In this document: piece by piece, positions 1-9,567 of the stretch
Position numbering within the stretch: position 1 is the first letter of the stretch
Layout: the number at the start of each line of letters is the position of its first letter
DNA from: Parundibacterium terreum
Lineage (GTDB): Bacteria > Pseudomonadota > Gammaproteobacteria > Burkholderiales > Burkholderiaceae_D
Assembly: GCF_014636315.1 (NCBI RefSeq)
Contig: NZ_BMED01000002.1
Location: 682,001-746,000, forward strand
DNA length: 64,000 nt
Direction of reading: 5' to 3'
Program-made: the position numbers and the translations under genes
Notes under the pieces: model-generated
The model's database searches: none
What the model was told of the DNA's origin: nothing
What the model saw: the letters and a program-made list of their open reading frames with translations, nothing else

Positions 1-36
1 TTTCAATTGCCGGACATTTAACCCAGGAGCCTAGAA

Positions 37-1227
37 ATGGAATACAGCCAGTACAACGTCAATGCCCTCATGTACATCACGCCACGGCCGGAACTCGTGT
101 TTACCGAGGGCAGCGGCATGTGGCTGACCGACAATAACGGCAAGCGCTACCTGGACTACCTGCAAGGCTGGGCTGTCAATTGCCTGGGCCATTCGCCGCA
201 ATGCATACAGGATGCGCTGATCAAGCAATCCAAAACTCTGATCAACCCTTCCCCGGCTTTCTACAATGCACCGGCCATCGAATTGGCCAGCCTGCTGACG
301 GCCAATTCCTGCTTCGACCGCGTATTCTTTGCCAATAGCGGCGCGGAAGCAAATGAAGGCGCGATCAAGCTGGCACGCAAATGGGGCCAGAAAAACAAGA
401 ATGGCGCGTTTGAGATCATCACCTTCGACCATGGCTTCCACGGTCGCACGCTGGCGACCATGTCAGCCTCCGGCAAACCGGGCTGGGATACGATTTTTGC
501 ACCGCAAGTGTCCGGCTTCCCAAAGGCGGACCTGAACGACATCGCATCGGTAGAAAAGCTGATCACCGACAAGACCGTCGCCGTAATGCTGGAGCCGGTC
601 CAGGGCGAAGGCGGCGTATTGCCTGCCAGCCGCGAATTCATGCAGGCTTTGCGTGCACTGACCAAAAAGCACAATATCCTGCTGATCGTGGATGAAGTGC
701 AATCCGGCATGGGCCGCACCGGCTCCCTGTTCGCCTACGAAAATTCCAATGTTGAACCGGACATCATGACGCTGGCCAAGGGCATAGGCGGCGGCGTGCC
801 GCTGGCAGCCTTGCTGTGCAAGGAAGAAGTGGCCTGTTTTGTCCCTGGCGACCAGGGCGGTACCTACAACGGCAACCCATTGATCACGGCAGTCGGCATC
901 GCCGTGCTGAAAGCGCTGCTGGAGCCTGGCTTCCTGGCTTCGGTGCAGGAAAAATCGGCCTACCTGAGCAAGGCCCTGCTGAAATTGTCCGAGCAGTTCG
1001 GCCTGCAGGGCGAGCGCGGCGAAGGCTTGCTGCGGGCATTGAAGCTGGGTTCCGACATCGGTCCGCAGATCGTGGAAGTGGCGCGCAATATGGGGCCGGT
1101 GGGCTTGCTGCTGAACTCCCCACGCCCTGACCTGCTGCGTTTCATGCCAGCACTGAATGTCAGCATTGCAGAAATCGACCAGATGATAGACATGCTGGGC
1201 CAGGTATTGCAGCAAGTGAAAAAATAA
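37..1227 (+). CDS. argD: Class III aminotransferase, acetylornithine transaminase-like
   Basis: A 396-residue PLP-dependent class III aminotransferase of the acetylornithine/ornithine type, expected to act in the cytosol in arginine synthesis or ornithine/succinylornithine transamination. Visible family motifs are [15 protein letters not shown] near residue 101, EPVQGEGG near 186, [13 protein letters not shown] near 217 with the PLP-contacting Asp219, and LAKGIGGG with the probable Schiff-base lysine near residue 248. Length is normal for the family. The start is supported by CAGGAG about 10 bases upstream. No other arginine gene is nearby, so the exact substrate is inferred and a related omega-aminotransferase is possible. 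Confidence 0.85.
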   Translation: MEYSQYNVNALMYITPRPELVFTEGSGMWLTDNNGKRYLDYLQGWAVNCLGHSPQCIQDALIKQSKTLINPSPAFYNAPAIELASLLTANSCFDRVFFANSGAEANEGAIKLARKWGQKNKNGAFEIITFDHGFHGRTLATMSASGKPGWDTIFAPQVSGFPKADLNDIASVEKLITDKTVAVMLEPVQGEGGVLPASREFMQALRALTKKHNILLIVDEVQSGMGRTGSLFAYENSNVEPDIMTLAKGIGGGVPLAALLCKEEVACFVPGDQGGTYNGNPLITAVGIAVLKALLEPGFLASVQEKSAYLSKALLKLSEQFGLQGERGEGLLRALKLGSDIGPQIVEVARNMGPVGLLLNSPRPDLLRFMPALNVSIAEIDQMIDMLGQVLQQVKK

Positions 1228-1496
1228 GCCAAGCCGCTTAGTCGTACGTACCGGGCGGCAGGCTTCCTGCCTGCCGCCTGTCAGCAACTCCCCCTCCTAT
1301 TCCCCCGCAAAAGCTCCTCCCTCCCGCATGTAATACTCCGGGGCATCCGGGAATATACGCAGAACTTTTCGCAAAAAAGCCGGTCTGACTGCTGCTCTCA
1401 AGTAATATAAGAAAACAAAGCGCAATAACCATATAAGCATAATCAGCAAGCCGGCATCATGCCGTCCTTACTCCGACCAACTTCTTAGTGTGCACC
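1228..1496. other. Intergenic gap before the S41 protease
   Basis: About 270 bases without a convincing gene. No strong terminator follows the aminotransferase, although a GC-rich repeat of CTGCCGCC-like words lies at 1255-1280. No clear Shine-Dalgarno precedes the next gene. Confidence 0.4.
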
Positions 1497-4400
1497 ATGA
1501 AAATTTCACGTCTTGTGCTATCCCTTGCCCTGGCAGGGGCCATCTCACCTGTGTTCGCCGGTGACGCCTATTACCGATTCCCCACCATCCATGCGGATTC
1601 CGTCGTGTTTACTGCCGAGGGCGACCTGTGGCGCGTGGGCAGCAGCGGCGGCCAGGCGCAAAGGCTGACGACGCACCCGGCGGCGGAAACCAATGCGGCA
1701 ATCTCGCGCGACGGCAAATGGCTGGCTTTTTCTGCATCGTATGAAGGGGCGCAGGAAGCCTATGTGATGCCGCTGGCAGGCGGCTTGCCCAAGCGCCTGA
1801 GCTTTGAAAACGGCGCCGTCAACGTATTGGGATGGACCGCGCAAGGCGAGGTGCTGGTCACCACGCAAAACAGCACCGGCCCTTCGGCACACCGCATCAT
1901 TGCCGCGATCAATCCGCAAAGCATGATCCCCAAGGTGTTTCCTGTGGCCGACGCCAATGAAGCGACACTGGATGATAGCGGCAAGACCCTGTACTTCACG
2001 CGCTACGGCCTGCACATGACCAATGACAATGTGCGCCACTACCGCGGCGGCGCCTATGCGCAGCTATGGCGCTACGACCTGCAGGGTAAGTCGGAAGCGC
2101 AGCCACTGTTTGCCGGCGATACGTCCAACAACAAGCGCCCTATGTGGTGGAACAACCGGCTGTATTTTGTCAGCGACCGCGAAGGTGCGGACAATCTGTG
2201 GAGCATGAATCCGGACGGCAGCGACAAGCGCGCGCTGACCGCCAACAAGGAATGGGATGTGCGCAACGCCAGCATGGGCGACGGCAAGATCATCTATCAA
2301 CTGGGTGCCGACCTGCATGTGTTTGACATTGCTGCACAGAACGACAAGCTGCTGAAGATAGACTTGGTCTCCGACTTTGACCAGCAAAGAAGCCGCCAGA
2401 TCAAGTCGCCGCTGGAGCAATTGACCAATATCCAGCTTTCCAACAAGGATGAGCGCATCATCATCACCGCACGCGGACGCGCCAGCATTGCCGGCACCGG
2501 CTCGCAAAGGCGCATAGAGATCGCAGTACCGGAAGGCTCGCGCGCCCGCGATGCCGTCTTCAGCTATGACGATAAATGGGTGTATGCAATCGTCGACACC
2601 ACCGGCGAAAACGAGATCTGGCGCTTCCCGGCCAATGGCGCCGGCCCCGGCGTCGCCCTGACACATAACGGCGACAGCCATCGCTGGCAGCTCTACCCTT
2701 CTCCGGACGGCAAATGGCTGGCGCACACCGACAAGCGCGGCCGCTTCTGGCTGCTGGAACTGGCCACCGGCAAGAATACGGCAATCGACGATGCCGGCAA
2801 GATAGGCGTGGACAAGCATGAAGAGGTAGTGTGGTCGCCCGACAGCAAGACACTGGCCATGGTACGCGCCACCAACAGCGCGCAGCGCGACCAGATAGGC
2901 CTGTATGCACTGGACAGCAAGGAGCTGGCCTTCGTCACCACCGACCGCTACACCGCCAGCTCGCCGGCGTTTTCTCCCGACGGCAAATGGTTGTACTTCC
3001 TGTCCGACCGCAATTTCAAGCTGACCAATGGCGCGCCCTGGGGCGACCGCAATATGGGGCCGGTATTCGACAAGCGCACCGGCGTGTATGCGCTGGCGCT
3101 GCAGCCCGGCAACCGCTTCCCTTTCAAGCCCGATGATGAGTTGAGCAAGGCGCCGCCTGAAAAATCCGATAAGGACGCCGCAGCCAAGACAGCCGATGCC
3201 AAGGACGACAAGGACAGCAAGAAGCCGGCAGCCGAAGCAGACAAGAAAGCAGCCAAGCCGGCCTCGCCCGCTGTTGTACTGGCAGGACTGTCCTCACGCC
3301 TGTATGAAGTGCCGCTGGCAGCCGGCAATTACCGCGCACTTGCAGTGGATGACAAGCGCCTGTATTTCCTGGAACAGGATGGCGACAACGGCAAGGCGAA
3401 CCTGAAAACCCTGGCAATCAGCAAGACCGGCCCGCAGCCGGAAGTCTTTGCGGCCGGCGTGCGTTCCTATGACCTGTCGAATGACAGGAAACGGGTCTTC
3501 TATCGCAGCTTTACCACCAACGGCCCCGGCGAATTCGTCATCGTGGAAGCCGGCGCCAAGCAGCCTGCCGACATCAGCAAGGCCAAGATCAAGATCGATG
3601 ACTGGTCTTTCAGCTCCAATCCGCGTGAAGAATGGAAGCAGATGTTCACCGATGCCTGGCGCATGCACAGGGATTTCCTGTATGACGACAAGATGCGCGG
3701 ACTGGACTGGCTGAAGATACGCAATAAATATGCGCCGCTGGTGGACCGCATCACCGACCGGGCCGAGCTGAACGACATCCTGGGCATGATGGTGGCCGAG
3801 GTCGGCGCGCTGCACTCGCAGGTGGCCCCAGGCGACATCCGCAAGGGCTTGCCGGAAGGCCAGCCTGCCGGTCTGGGCGCGGTCCTGTCGCGCACTGCCG
3901 AAGGCTACCGTATAGACCATATCTACCGTAGCGAACCGGAACTACCGGCAGACCGCGGACCGCTGGCGCAGGCTGATATGGATATCAAGGATGGCGACGT
4001 CATTACCGCAGTCAATGGCAAGCCCGTGCTGAAGGCGCGCGATATCTCGGATCTGCTCCTGAACCAGGCTGAAAAACAGGTCTTGCTGGAAGTGAAGCGC
4101 GGTGCGGCCCCGGCCAAGCCTTTTGTGGTACTGCCGGTATCCATGAGCAAGCAAAACAGCCTGCGCTACAGCGACTGGGAACTAAGCCGCAGTGCACGGG
4201 TGGATACAGAATCGAAAGGCAAGATCGGCTATCTGCACCTGCGGGCCATGGGCCAGAATGATATCGCCAGCTTTGCGCGCGACTTTTACAGCAATATCAA
4301 CCGCGACGGGCTGATCATTGATGTGCGCCGTAACAACGGCGGCAGCATCGATAGCTGGATCATAGAAAAACTCTTGCGCAAGGCCTGGGCTTTCTGGTCT

Positions 4401-4817
4401 TCGCCGAACAACCAGCCTAACAGCAATATGCAGCAAACCTTCCGCGGCCACCTGGTGGTGCTGATGGATGAGCTGACCTATTCGGATGGCGAAACCTTTG
4501 CCGCCGGCATCAAGGCGCTTGGCATTGCGCCGCTGGTGGGCAAGCGTACTGCCGGTGCCGGCGTCTGGTTGTCCGACCGCAACCGCCTGGTGGATAACGG
4601 CATGGTCAGGGTCGCAGAAAACGGCCAGTTTGCCGCCGATGGCCGCTGGCTGATTGAAGGCATAGGCGTGATCCCGGATGTGGAAGTGGATAATCCTCCA
4701 CATGCAACCTTCAACGGTGAGGACAGGCAATTGGAAGTCGGCCTGCAAATTCTGGAGAAAAAATTGAAGGAACAGCCAGTCAAGCCTTACACGCCACAGG
4801 TCATCCCTGCACTGTAA
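1497..4817 (+). CDS. Tricorn-type S41 family peptidase, exported
   Basis: A protein of about 1106 residues resembling Tricorn protease homologues. A signal peptide (MKISRLVLSLALAGAISPVFA) points to the periplasm. The N-terminal half has repeated beta-propeller blades of the SPDGKWLA type. A Lys/Asp/Ala-rich linker near residues 545-590 separates it from a Tricorn C1-like segment (EEWKQMFTDAWRMHRDFLYD), a PDZ domain (DGDVITAVNGKPV) and the S41 catalytic domain. The probable nucleophile is Ser996 in TYSDGETFAAG, followed by GKRTAGAG. It likely degrades peptides from larger proteases. The ATG at 1497 begins the signal peptide directly; a GTG at 1488 is the alternative. A terminator follows at 4838. 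Confidence 0.88.
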   Translation: MKISRLVLSLALAGAISPVFAGDAYYRFPTIHADSVVFTAEGDLWRVGSSGGQAQRLTTHPAAETNAAISRDGKWLAFSASYEGAQEAYVMPLAGGLPKRLSFENGAVNVLGWTAQGEVLVTTQNSTGPSAHRIIAAINPQSMIPKVFPVADANEATLDDSGKTLYFTRYGLHMTNDNVRHYRGGAYAQLWRYDLQGKSEAQPLFAGDTSNNKRPMWWNNRLYFVSDREGADNLWSMNPDGSDKRALTANKEWDVRNASMGDGKIIYQLGADLHVFDIAAQNDKLLKIDLVSDFDQQRSRQIKSPLEQLTNIQLSNKDERIIITARGRASIAGTGSQRRIEIAVPEGSRARDAVFSYDDKWVYAIVDTTGENEIWRFPANGAGPGVALTHNGDSHRWQLYPSPDGKWLAHTDKRGRFWLLELATGKNTAIDDAGKIGVDKHEEVVWSPDSKTLAMVRATNSAQRDQIGLYALDSKELAFVTTDRYTASSPAFSPDGKWLYFLSDRNFKLTNGAPWGDRNMGPVFDKRTGVYALALQPGNRFPFKPDDELSKAPPEKSDKDAAAKTADAKDDKDSKKPAAEADKKAAKPASPAVVLAGLSSRLYEVPLAAGNYRALAVDDKRLYFLEQDGDNGKANLKTLAISKTGPQPEVFAAGVRSYDLSNDRKRVFYRSFTTNGPGEFVIVEAGAKQPADISKAKIKIDDWSFSSNPREEWKQMFTDAWRMHRDFLYDDKMRGLDWLKIRNKYAPLVDRITDRAELNDILGMMVAEVGALHSQVAPGDIRKGLPEGQPAGLGAVLSRTAEGYRIDHIYRSEPELPADRGPLAQADMDIKDGDVITAVNGKPVLKARDISDLLLNQAEKQVLLEVKRGAAPAKPFVVLPVSMSKQNSLRYSDWELSRSARVDTESKGKIGYLHLRAMGQNDIASFARDFYSNINRDGLIIDVRRNNGGSIDSWIIEKLLRKAWAFWSSPNNQPNSNMQQTFRGHLVVLMDELTYSDGETFAAGIKALGIAPLVGKRTAGAGVWLSDRNRLVDNGMVRVAENGQFAADGRWLIEGIGVIPDVEVDNPPHATFNGEDRQLEVGLQILEKKLKEQPVKPYTPQVIPAL

Positions 4818-4837
4818 GTATCCGCGAGACACAATTG

Positions 4838-4874
4838 AAGCCCGCCCTGGTGAACGACAGGCGGGCTTTTTTCT
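4838..4874 (+). terminator. Rho-independent terminator of the S41 protease gene
   Basis: The stem AAGCCCGCC / GGCGGGCTT is separated by about 14 bases and followed by a run of T. It lies about 20 bases after the stop codon. Confidence 0.85.
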
Positions 4875-4947
4875 TGCCCGCCGCTTTATTGTGAAACGGG
4901 CTGGCAGCAAACGTCCTTGCCCTTCGCGTATAAAACCTTATCATTGT

Positions 4948-5305
4948 TAGAACTCATTTCATCAATAGGAGTGAGATGCGTTTGTCTTAAAAGCGGCGCT
5001 GGCAATGTGGTGGAGCAGAGGTTTTGCGCAGCCTGCTGCGCGCCTGCGCAACGATACGGGCTTGCAAGCCCGTATGCGCCCTGCAAGGGCGAGGCGTCAA
5101 TAGCGAGCTATTGACAACGAGTGCAACGCAGTCCAGCGCCACTTTTAAGGCAAACCCTTCGGGAACGGCCCATTTGGGCGCATTGCAGCGTGCGGGCCCG
5201 CCTAGGGCGCTAGCAAAGGGAACCACCCTTTGCGTCGCGACACGCCTCGCACTGCATCCCAAATGGACTCGTTCGCACTCGCTCCTATTGATGAAATGAG
5301 TTCTA
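4948..5305. repeat. 358-bp palindromic element with terminal inverted repeats
   Basis: The ends are inverted copies: AGAACTCATTTCATCAATA at 4949-4967 and its complement at 5286-5304, with similarity continuing inward for about 12 more bases (GGAGTGAGATGCG against GGAGCGAGTGCG). The interior is a series of nested hairpins: CTTAAAAG..GGCGCTGG (4986-5002) with its complement at 5133-5149, the perfect palindrome TACGGGCTTGCAAGCCCGTA at 5055-5074, and GTCAATAG/CTATTGAC at 5096-5115. Open frames inside appear spurious. No transposase is encoded, so it looks like a non-autonomous, MITE-like element. The right end stops 23 bases before the hydrolase start. Confidence 0.75.
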
Positions 5306-5328
5306 GCATTTAATAATAAGGAGACGAT

Positions 5329-6276
5329 ATGGGAAAAAGCATACTGAAAGGAATTTTGTACCTGTTGCTGCTATTGCTGGTGCTGATCGCAGCATCCATC
5401 GCCCTCACCTGGGCGCCGGATAAGCCGGTATCGGAGCTGAAGCAGCGCTGGGCGCCGCCACCGTCGCAATTCATAGCCGTCAAAGGCTTGCAAGTCCATA
5501 TCCGGGATGAAGGCCTCAGGGACGATGCCGTTCCCATCCTGCTGATACACGGCACCTCGGCCAGCCTGCATACCTGGGAGGGATGGGTCGCTGCGCTGAA
5601 GGACAAGCACCGGGTCATCACGATGGATCTGCCGGGCTTTGGCCTGACCGGCCCCAACGCCCAAGATGATTACAGCAATGCGGTGTATGTCCGCTTCATG
5701 CTGGACCTGATGGATAAGCTGGGCGTGCAAAAATGTATACTGGGCGGGAATTCGCTGGGTGGTGAAATCGCCTGGCAAGTTGCCGCCGCCGCGCCGCAAA
5801 GGGTGGAAAAGCTGATACTGGTGGATGCCGGCGGCTATGCCTTCAAGCCAAAGTCGCTGCCGATAGGCTTCATCATCGCGCGCACTCCCGGCCTGAACAA
5901 ACTGATGGAATCGACATTGCCGCGCAGCATGATAGAAAAGAGCGTACGCAATGTGTATGGCGACCCGGCCAAAGTCACACCTCAACTGGTGGACCTTTAT
6001 GAAGCGATGACCTTAAGGGAGGGAAATCGCCATGCTCTGGGAAGGCGCTTCGGCCAACTGGACGGAGGTGCGTCTGCGGAAAAAATCAAGGCCCTGAAAC
6101 AGCCAACACTGATTATCTGGGGCGCACACGATGGCCTGATCCCGATTGAATATGGGCAACAGTTCCATCAGGATATTGCTGGCAGCCAATTTGTCCGCTT
6201 CGACCAGCTAGGACATGTGCCGCATGAAGAAGATCCTGTGGCCACAGTGGCGGTAGTGAAGACCTTTTTGAACTAG
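5329..6276 (+). CDS. Alpha/beta hydrolase, membrane-anchored
   Basis: A 315-residue alpha/beta-hydrolase fold protein. Residues about 4-27 form one hydrophobic segment that probably serves as a signal anchor, placing the catalytic domain in the periplasm. The oxyanion motif HGTSASLHTW, the nucleophile elbow GGNSLGGE (Ser near 140), the acid in WGAHDGLIP and the histidine in LGHVPHEEDP complete the catalytic set. Substrate is unknown; haloalkane dehalogenase, epoxide hydrolase and esterase families share these motifs. AAGGAGA about 7 bases upstream supports the start. Its upstream region is occupied by the palindromic element, so its promoter must lie within or beyond that element. Confidence 0.85.
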   Translation: MGKSILKGILYLLLLLLVLIAASIALTWAPDKPVSELKQRWAPPPSQFIAVKGLQVHIRDEGLRDDAVPILLIHGTSASLHTWEGWVAALKDKHRVITMDLPGFGLTGPNAQDDYSNAVYVRFMLDLMDKLGVQKCILGGNSLGGEIAWQVAAAAPQRVEKLILVDAGGYAFKPKSLPIGFIIARTPGLNKLMESTLPRSMIEKSVRNVYGDPAKVTPQLVDLYEAMTLREGNRHALGRRFGQLDGGASAEKIKALKQPTLIIWGAHDGLIPIEYGQQFHQDIAGSQFVRFDQLGHVPHEEDPVATVAVVKTFLN

Positions 6277-6306
6277 CACAGGTTTCAGCTTTCGATTGAC
6301 ACAATG

Positions 6307-6337
6307 AAAAAATCCCGGACTGGTCCGGGATTTTTTA
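6307..6337. terminator. Bidirectional terminator between converging genes
   Basis: A perfect stem AAAAAATCCCGGA / TCCGGGATTTTTT with loop CTGG. A/T runs on both sides would stop transcription from the hydrolase (+) and from the four-helix-bundle gene (-). Confidence 0.9.
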
Positions 6338-6356
6338 CATGCAACTGTCAAACTAC

Positions 6357-6815
6357 TCAGGCATGCGCCCTTACCTGATCGCGCAGATTTTTGATCTGGT
6401 CATGATTGTGTAGCACGCCCTGATACTGGCGTTCCACAACCAGGCGTATATGCGCAGGCAAATCTTTTTCCAGTGCCTTACGATAGCTGCGTACCGCAGA
6501 ATCCTCACCGCGCTCGCATTCATTCAAGACTGCCTCGTCATCCTTGCCGGTGATGGCGGTCTTGATATTGACCCAGCTACGGTGCAAGGCACCGGCAACA
6601 CTACTGCTGGTTTCCGGATCACCGCCTTGGGCGCGTACCAGGTCTTGCAATTCACTCGCAGCGGCGGCACAGCCGCGCTGGCGGTCTACCAGCATGGCTT
6701 TCAATTGTGGATGGCGATCGCTGGCATCTTCCACGCAGGTTTTGAAACCTTCTTCACCGTCTTTGCAGGTTTCGATCAAATCGTTAAGGGTAGAAATGAT
6801 ATCGTCGTTTTCCAT
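6357..6815 (-). CDS. PA2169-family four-helix-bundle protein (DUF2383)
   Basis: A 152-residue, highly charged, all-helical protein resembling the PA2169/DUF2383 family of ferritin-like four-helix bundles. It begins MENDDIISTLNDLIETCKDG and ends with a long C-terminal helix (YQGVLHNHDQIKNLRDQ). The family's function is unsettled and it is usually found among stress genes, as here. An in-frame upstream extension of 17 residues is rejected, because AAGGAAA sits about 7 bases before the ATG at 6815. It converges on the hydrolase gene across a shared terminator and is the first of the stress cluster that runs to about 22 kb. Confidence 0.75.
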   Translation of the reverse strand: MENDDIISTLNDLIETCKDGEEGFKTCVEDASDRHPQLKAMLVDRQRGCAAAASELQDLVRAQGGDPETSSSVAGALHRSWVNIKTAITGKDDEAVLNECERGEDSAVRSYRKALEKDLPAHIRLVVERQYQGVLHNHDQIKNLRDQVRAHA

Positions 6816-6866
6816 GATTTTTCCTTTACGTGAACGTGTGCAGTTGTACACACAGATAAGCGTCAC

Positions 6867-7405
6867 TCCCTGGCTTTTTTAGCCATGCCGGAGCTCTTGC
6901 TGCGGTCTCCCACAAACGGGGTTGTGGAACGTCAAAGAGAAGTCTCTAACATGCAAACATGCTAATCACTACCGCATATGGCCGCCATCGGACATGGACT
7001 TTCGCCGCTGTAGGATTGAACGAAGCAGAAATCATGAGTACCTCGCTATTAAGGCTGCTGAATATAAATTTCCCCGGGGAAATAGTTGGCACGAAGCAGC
7101 GCAAATCAACTACAGCTCGCAAGCAGAGCCCGAGCAAATAAACCGCCTAATAAACGGGTTTCAGCGTGTCCTCATCCAAGGCTGTTCTCCCTCCCAATTC
7201 CCTCACCTGTCAAAACTTCATCTATTCCTACAAGCCCTGTCGCTGACGTCCTATATAAGTGTGCAGTTTGCCGATGCTAGTATCAATCCATAGAAAAATT
7301 GCTACAAAAATCCAACTAGCGTTTCCACAGTTTTCACGCAGCTTTTCAAAGTTAAGCAGCAATCACACACAGATGATTCACCAACACTGAGCCGGAGGAT
7401 GCGCC
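6867..7405. other. 540-bp gap with no recognised gene
   Basis: The DNA is more AT-rich than its surroundings. Open frames here lack plausible starts and family features. It presumably holds the divergent promoters of the four-helix-bundle gene and of the small gene at 7406, but no convincing promoter pair was found. Confidence 0.4.
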
Positions 7406-7633
7406 ATGAACAAAAGTCTGCTAAAGGGCCTGAGCATTTACTCACTGGGACTGACCCAGGAAATGTGTGGCCGCTTTCTGGGAAATAACCGTCTACAGGT
7501 ATCGGGCGTGCACATGCAGGTGAGCGGCAAATGCCAGATAGCAGTGGGCGACGCGCAGAGTATCATCCGCGACTGCCTGAAACGGCAGGAAAAACCCGTA
7601 TCCATCGGCATGAACACGCGCAGTACGACCTGA
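7406..7633 (+). CDS. Small hypothetical protein
   Basis: A 75-residue protein not recognised. It begins MNKSLLKGLSIYSLGLTQEMCG and has two cysteines, no clear membrane segment and a basic C-terminal half. CGGAGG about 9 bases upstream and a position at the head of a run of small plus-strand genes (7731, 7982, 8438) argue that it is real. No function can be assigned. Confidence 0.5.
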   Translation: MNKSLLKGLSIYSLGLTQEMCGRFLGNNRLQVSGVHMQVSGKCQIAVGDAQSIIRDCLKRQEKPVSIGMNTRSTT

Positions 7634-7730
7634 ACACTTAGGGCAAACAGTCTGCTTCCGGCATTCGCCGGACGGCGCTACTTATCCGCACTAAGCACAC
7701 ATTTTTGCAACCTGAAACCGGAGAAATTTC

Positions 7731-7934
7731 ATGCTTACTAAAAACCAACTCTTGCTAGCTGCCAGCCTTGCAGGCTGGGCTCTGTTCACTGTCATGGGCA
7801 AAAACCGCCATCATACGAAACGCCATGAGCGCAAGCAGCACAAGGTAGAACTGAATACCTGGGAAGGCGAAGGCGGCAATCTGCCTCCTCCGGCAAACAC
7901 GGCTGGCGCTCCTGATACACAACTGCGTCACTAG
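7731..7934 (+). CDS. Small single-span membrane protein
   Basis: A 67-residue protein with one hydrophobic segment at residues about 6-21 (LLLAASLAGWALFTVM). A His/Arg/Lys-rich patch follows (NRHHTKRHERKQHK), then a Pro/Ala-rich tail. The positive patch after the helix suggests an inserted helix with the tail in the cytoplasm. CCGGAG lies about 9 bases upstream. The family is not recognised; the neighbours are stress-type small proteins. Confidence 0.55.
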   Translation: MLTKNQLLLAASLAGWALFTVMGKNRHHTKRHERKQHKVELNTWEGEGGNLPPPANTAGAPDTQLRH

Positions 7935-7981
7935 TCTGTTATTTCTCAGCCCCTCTCTCTTTGCCTGAAAGGAGCAACGCC

Positions 7982-8290
7982 ATGAATTTTATTGCCTGGT
8001 TCTTTTGTGTTGCAGCCATAGGCTGGCTGGCGGCATGCCTGATGAAACCGGCCATGGATCACAGCATGGCGTTGAACCTGGTAGTGGGCATTTTCGGCAG
8101 TGCTCTGGGGCAGTGGGTGCTACGCGCATTCTCAGGTTCGGCTGCACCAGCAAATATTACTCCCGGCGTTGCCGGCGAAGCTTTACCAACGGGTTTGGCC
8201 TTTGGCCCCGGCCCGGCGCTGGCTACTTTTTTTGGTGCACTGGTTTTACTGGCGCTGCTGAATCTGCTTCGCACAGGCAGAATGCGTTGA
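7982..8290 (+). CDS. YeaQ/YmgE/GlsB-type transglycosylase-associated membrane protein
   Basis: A protein of about 102 residues with three probable membrane segments: the N-terminal MNFIAWFFCVAAIGWLAACL, a middle NLVVGIFGSALGQWVLRAF, and a C-terminal GALVLLALLNLLR followed by basic residues. The glycine spacing and final Arg-rich end match the YeaQ/GlsB family of small inner-membrane stress proteins. The middle segment is followed by an unusually long Ala/Pro/Gly stretch. The ATG at 7982 follows GAAAGGAG; an upstream start at 7961 has no such site. Confidence 0.65.
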   Translation: MNFIAWFFCVAAIGWLAACLMKPAMDHSMALNLVVGIFGSALGQWVLRAFSGSAAPANITPGVAGEALPTGLAFGPGPALATFFGALVLLALLNLLRTGRMR

Positions 8291-8437
8291 TATTTCAGCT
8301 TAAGCAATGGCCTAAGCGATACGAATAAGCTCATCGGCGGATGAATCAAAAGGCCTTTTAATACGATTAACACGACATTGCGTTGCTGGTTGTTGATTCC
8401 TGAATACAGCAGCTTCGCTCTCAACCAAGGAGCTACT

Positions 8438-8812
8438 ATGTCTATCAATGATAATTCCCCATTTCCAAGCAGCAGCGATGCGAACAAAACATCCATCGCC
8501 GATAAAGCCATTTCTGCCGTAGATACAGCAGTCGACTCAGCGAAAACTGCAGTCGCCAGTATAGATGCGCCAGCAATAGCAGAGCGTGCTGCCGAAGTCA
8601 CACAAAAAACGGTGAAGCAGGCCATAGACAAACTGGCATGCACCGCATCGTCCGCTCTGGAAAGCGTACACCACACCAGCGAGAAATTCCATCTGGCGCA
8701 GCAACGCCTGCTGGATGATTGCCGCGTGCAGGTACGCCGCAAACCGATGGAATCCATTTTAGTTGCGGCAGCAGCAGGCTATTTGCTGAGCCAGATTTTT
8801 CAACGCAAATAA
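8438..8812 (+). CDS. DUF883/ElaB-type membrane-anchored helical protein
   Basis: A 124-residue protein with a long polar helical region rich in Ala, Val, Lys and Asp, followed by RRKPMESILVAAAAGYLLSQIFQRK at the C terminus. This is the tail-anchor arrangement of the ElaB/YqjD family (basic residues, a Pro, an Ala/Gly-rich helix, then terminal basic residues). E. coli relatives bind ribosomes at the inner membrane in stationary phase. AAGGAG at 8427-8432 selects the ATG at 8438 over an upstream start at 8378. A second DUF883 gene lies at 20093. Confidence 0.65.
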   Translation: MSINDNSPFPSSSDANKTSIADKAISAVDTAVDSAKTAVASIDAPAIAERAAEVTQKTVKQAIDKLACTASSALESVHHTSEKFHLAQQRLLDDCRVQVRRKPMESILVAAAAGYLLSQIFQRK

Positions 8813-8848
8813 GCCTGGCAAAAGCTGCCGGCACACTAGAAAAGTAAA

Positions 8849-8890
8849 AAAAAAGAGGCGCTGCATTTGAAATGCAGCGCCTCTTTTTTT
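8849..8890. terminator. Bidirectional terminator
   Basis: A perfect stem of about 20 bp, AAAAGAGGCGCTGCATT / AATGCAGCGCCTCTTTT, with loop TGA and flanking A and T tracts. It separates the DUF883 gene (+) from the hemerythrin gene (-). Confidence 0.92.
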
Positions 8891-8902
8891 GCTTCAGTGT
8901 TC

Positions 8903-9388
8903 CTATAATCCCTGCGCTTCCAGCGTCTCATCAATCACGGATTCACGCGGATCGCCCTGTTTTTTCAGTGCGGACTGTAAACTCTTCATCTCGGTTCCCA
9001 GGTCGTCCAGCTCTTTTTCCGTCAGCAGCTTCTTCACTTTGGGGAACAGGTTCTCTTCCTCTTCCTTGTGATGATGTTCGGCCTGCTCCGACAATACTTT
9101 CAGCTTGGGTTGAAAGGTTTCATCTTCCGGCATCAGCTCTACCAGATCCGCCACCAGACGCTTTAGCGACAGATGCTCTTCCAGCGATTCCAGCAGGATG
9201 TCTTCCGTTTTTATCGCCTTCACGGCCGGATAAAAAATCTGCTCTTCGGAAGAGATATGCACACTCAGTTCGTCTGCCGCTTTCGCAAATAGTTTGTACT
9301 GGCCGCCGTCGGTCTTAGCCGCCAGCGCCTTCTTCAGCGTAGCTTCCAGCGAGCGGTGCTGGCTGGTCAGCAGTTTGATTGCATCCAT
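8903..9388 (-). CDS. Hemerythrin HHE domain protein
   Basis: A 161-residue protein of the hemerythrin/HHE family, which binds a non-haem di-iron centre and is linked to oxygen, NO or oxidative stress handling. Candidate ligands are seen in SQHRSLEA near residue 9, HISSEEQIFYPAVK near 43, EEHLSLKRLV and EHHHKEEEENLFPKVK. A short charged tail follows the second bundle repeat. GGGGAGAG about 8 bases upstream of the ATG at 9388 is a good ribosome site; the extra 15 upstream residues are not supported. It lies in the stress cluster. Confidence 0.82.
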   Translation of the reverse strand: MDAIKLLTSQHRSLEATLKKALAAKTDGGQYKLFAKAADELSVHISSEEQIFYPAVKAIKTEDILLESLEEHLSLKRLVADLVELMPEDETFQPKLKVLSEQAEHHHKEEEENLFPKVKKLLTEKELDDLGTEMKSLQSALKKQGDPRESVIDETLEAQGL

Positions 9389-9567
9389 GTGTTCTCTCCC
9401 CTGATGTTGGTTTTGCAGCCAGGCGCAAGGCAAAAAATTTGCAAGCGGACTGAAGCTTCTGCACTACCACGATAGGTTTAAGGGAATGCGCTTTCGGTAC
9501 GCTAACGTACATATTTGTAGCACCGGGTGCGCGATACTAGCAAGCATAAAAATAGGCAAAAATATAG

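Noticed and set aside
6922..7293. 123-codon frame in the gap before 7406
   Set aside because: No ribosome site, no recognisable domain and composition like noncoding DNA.
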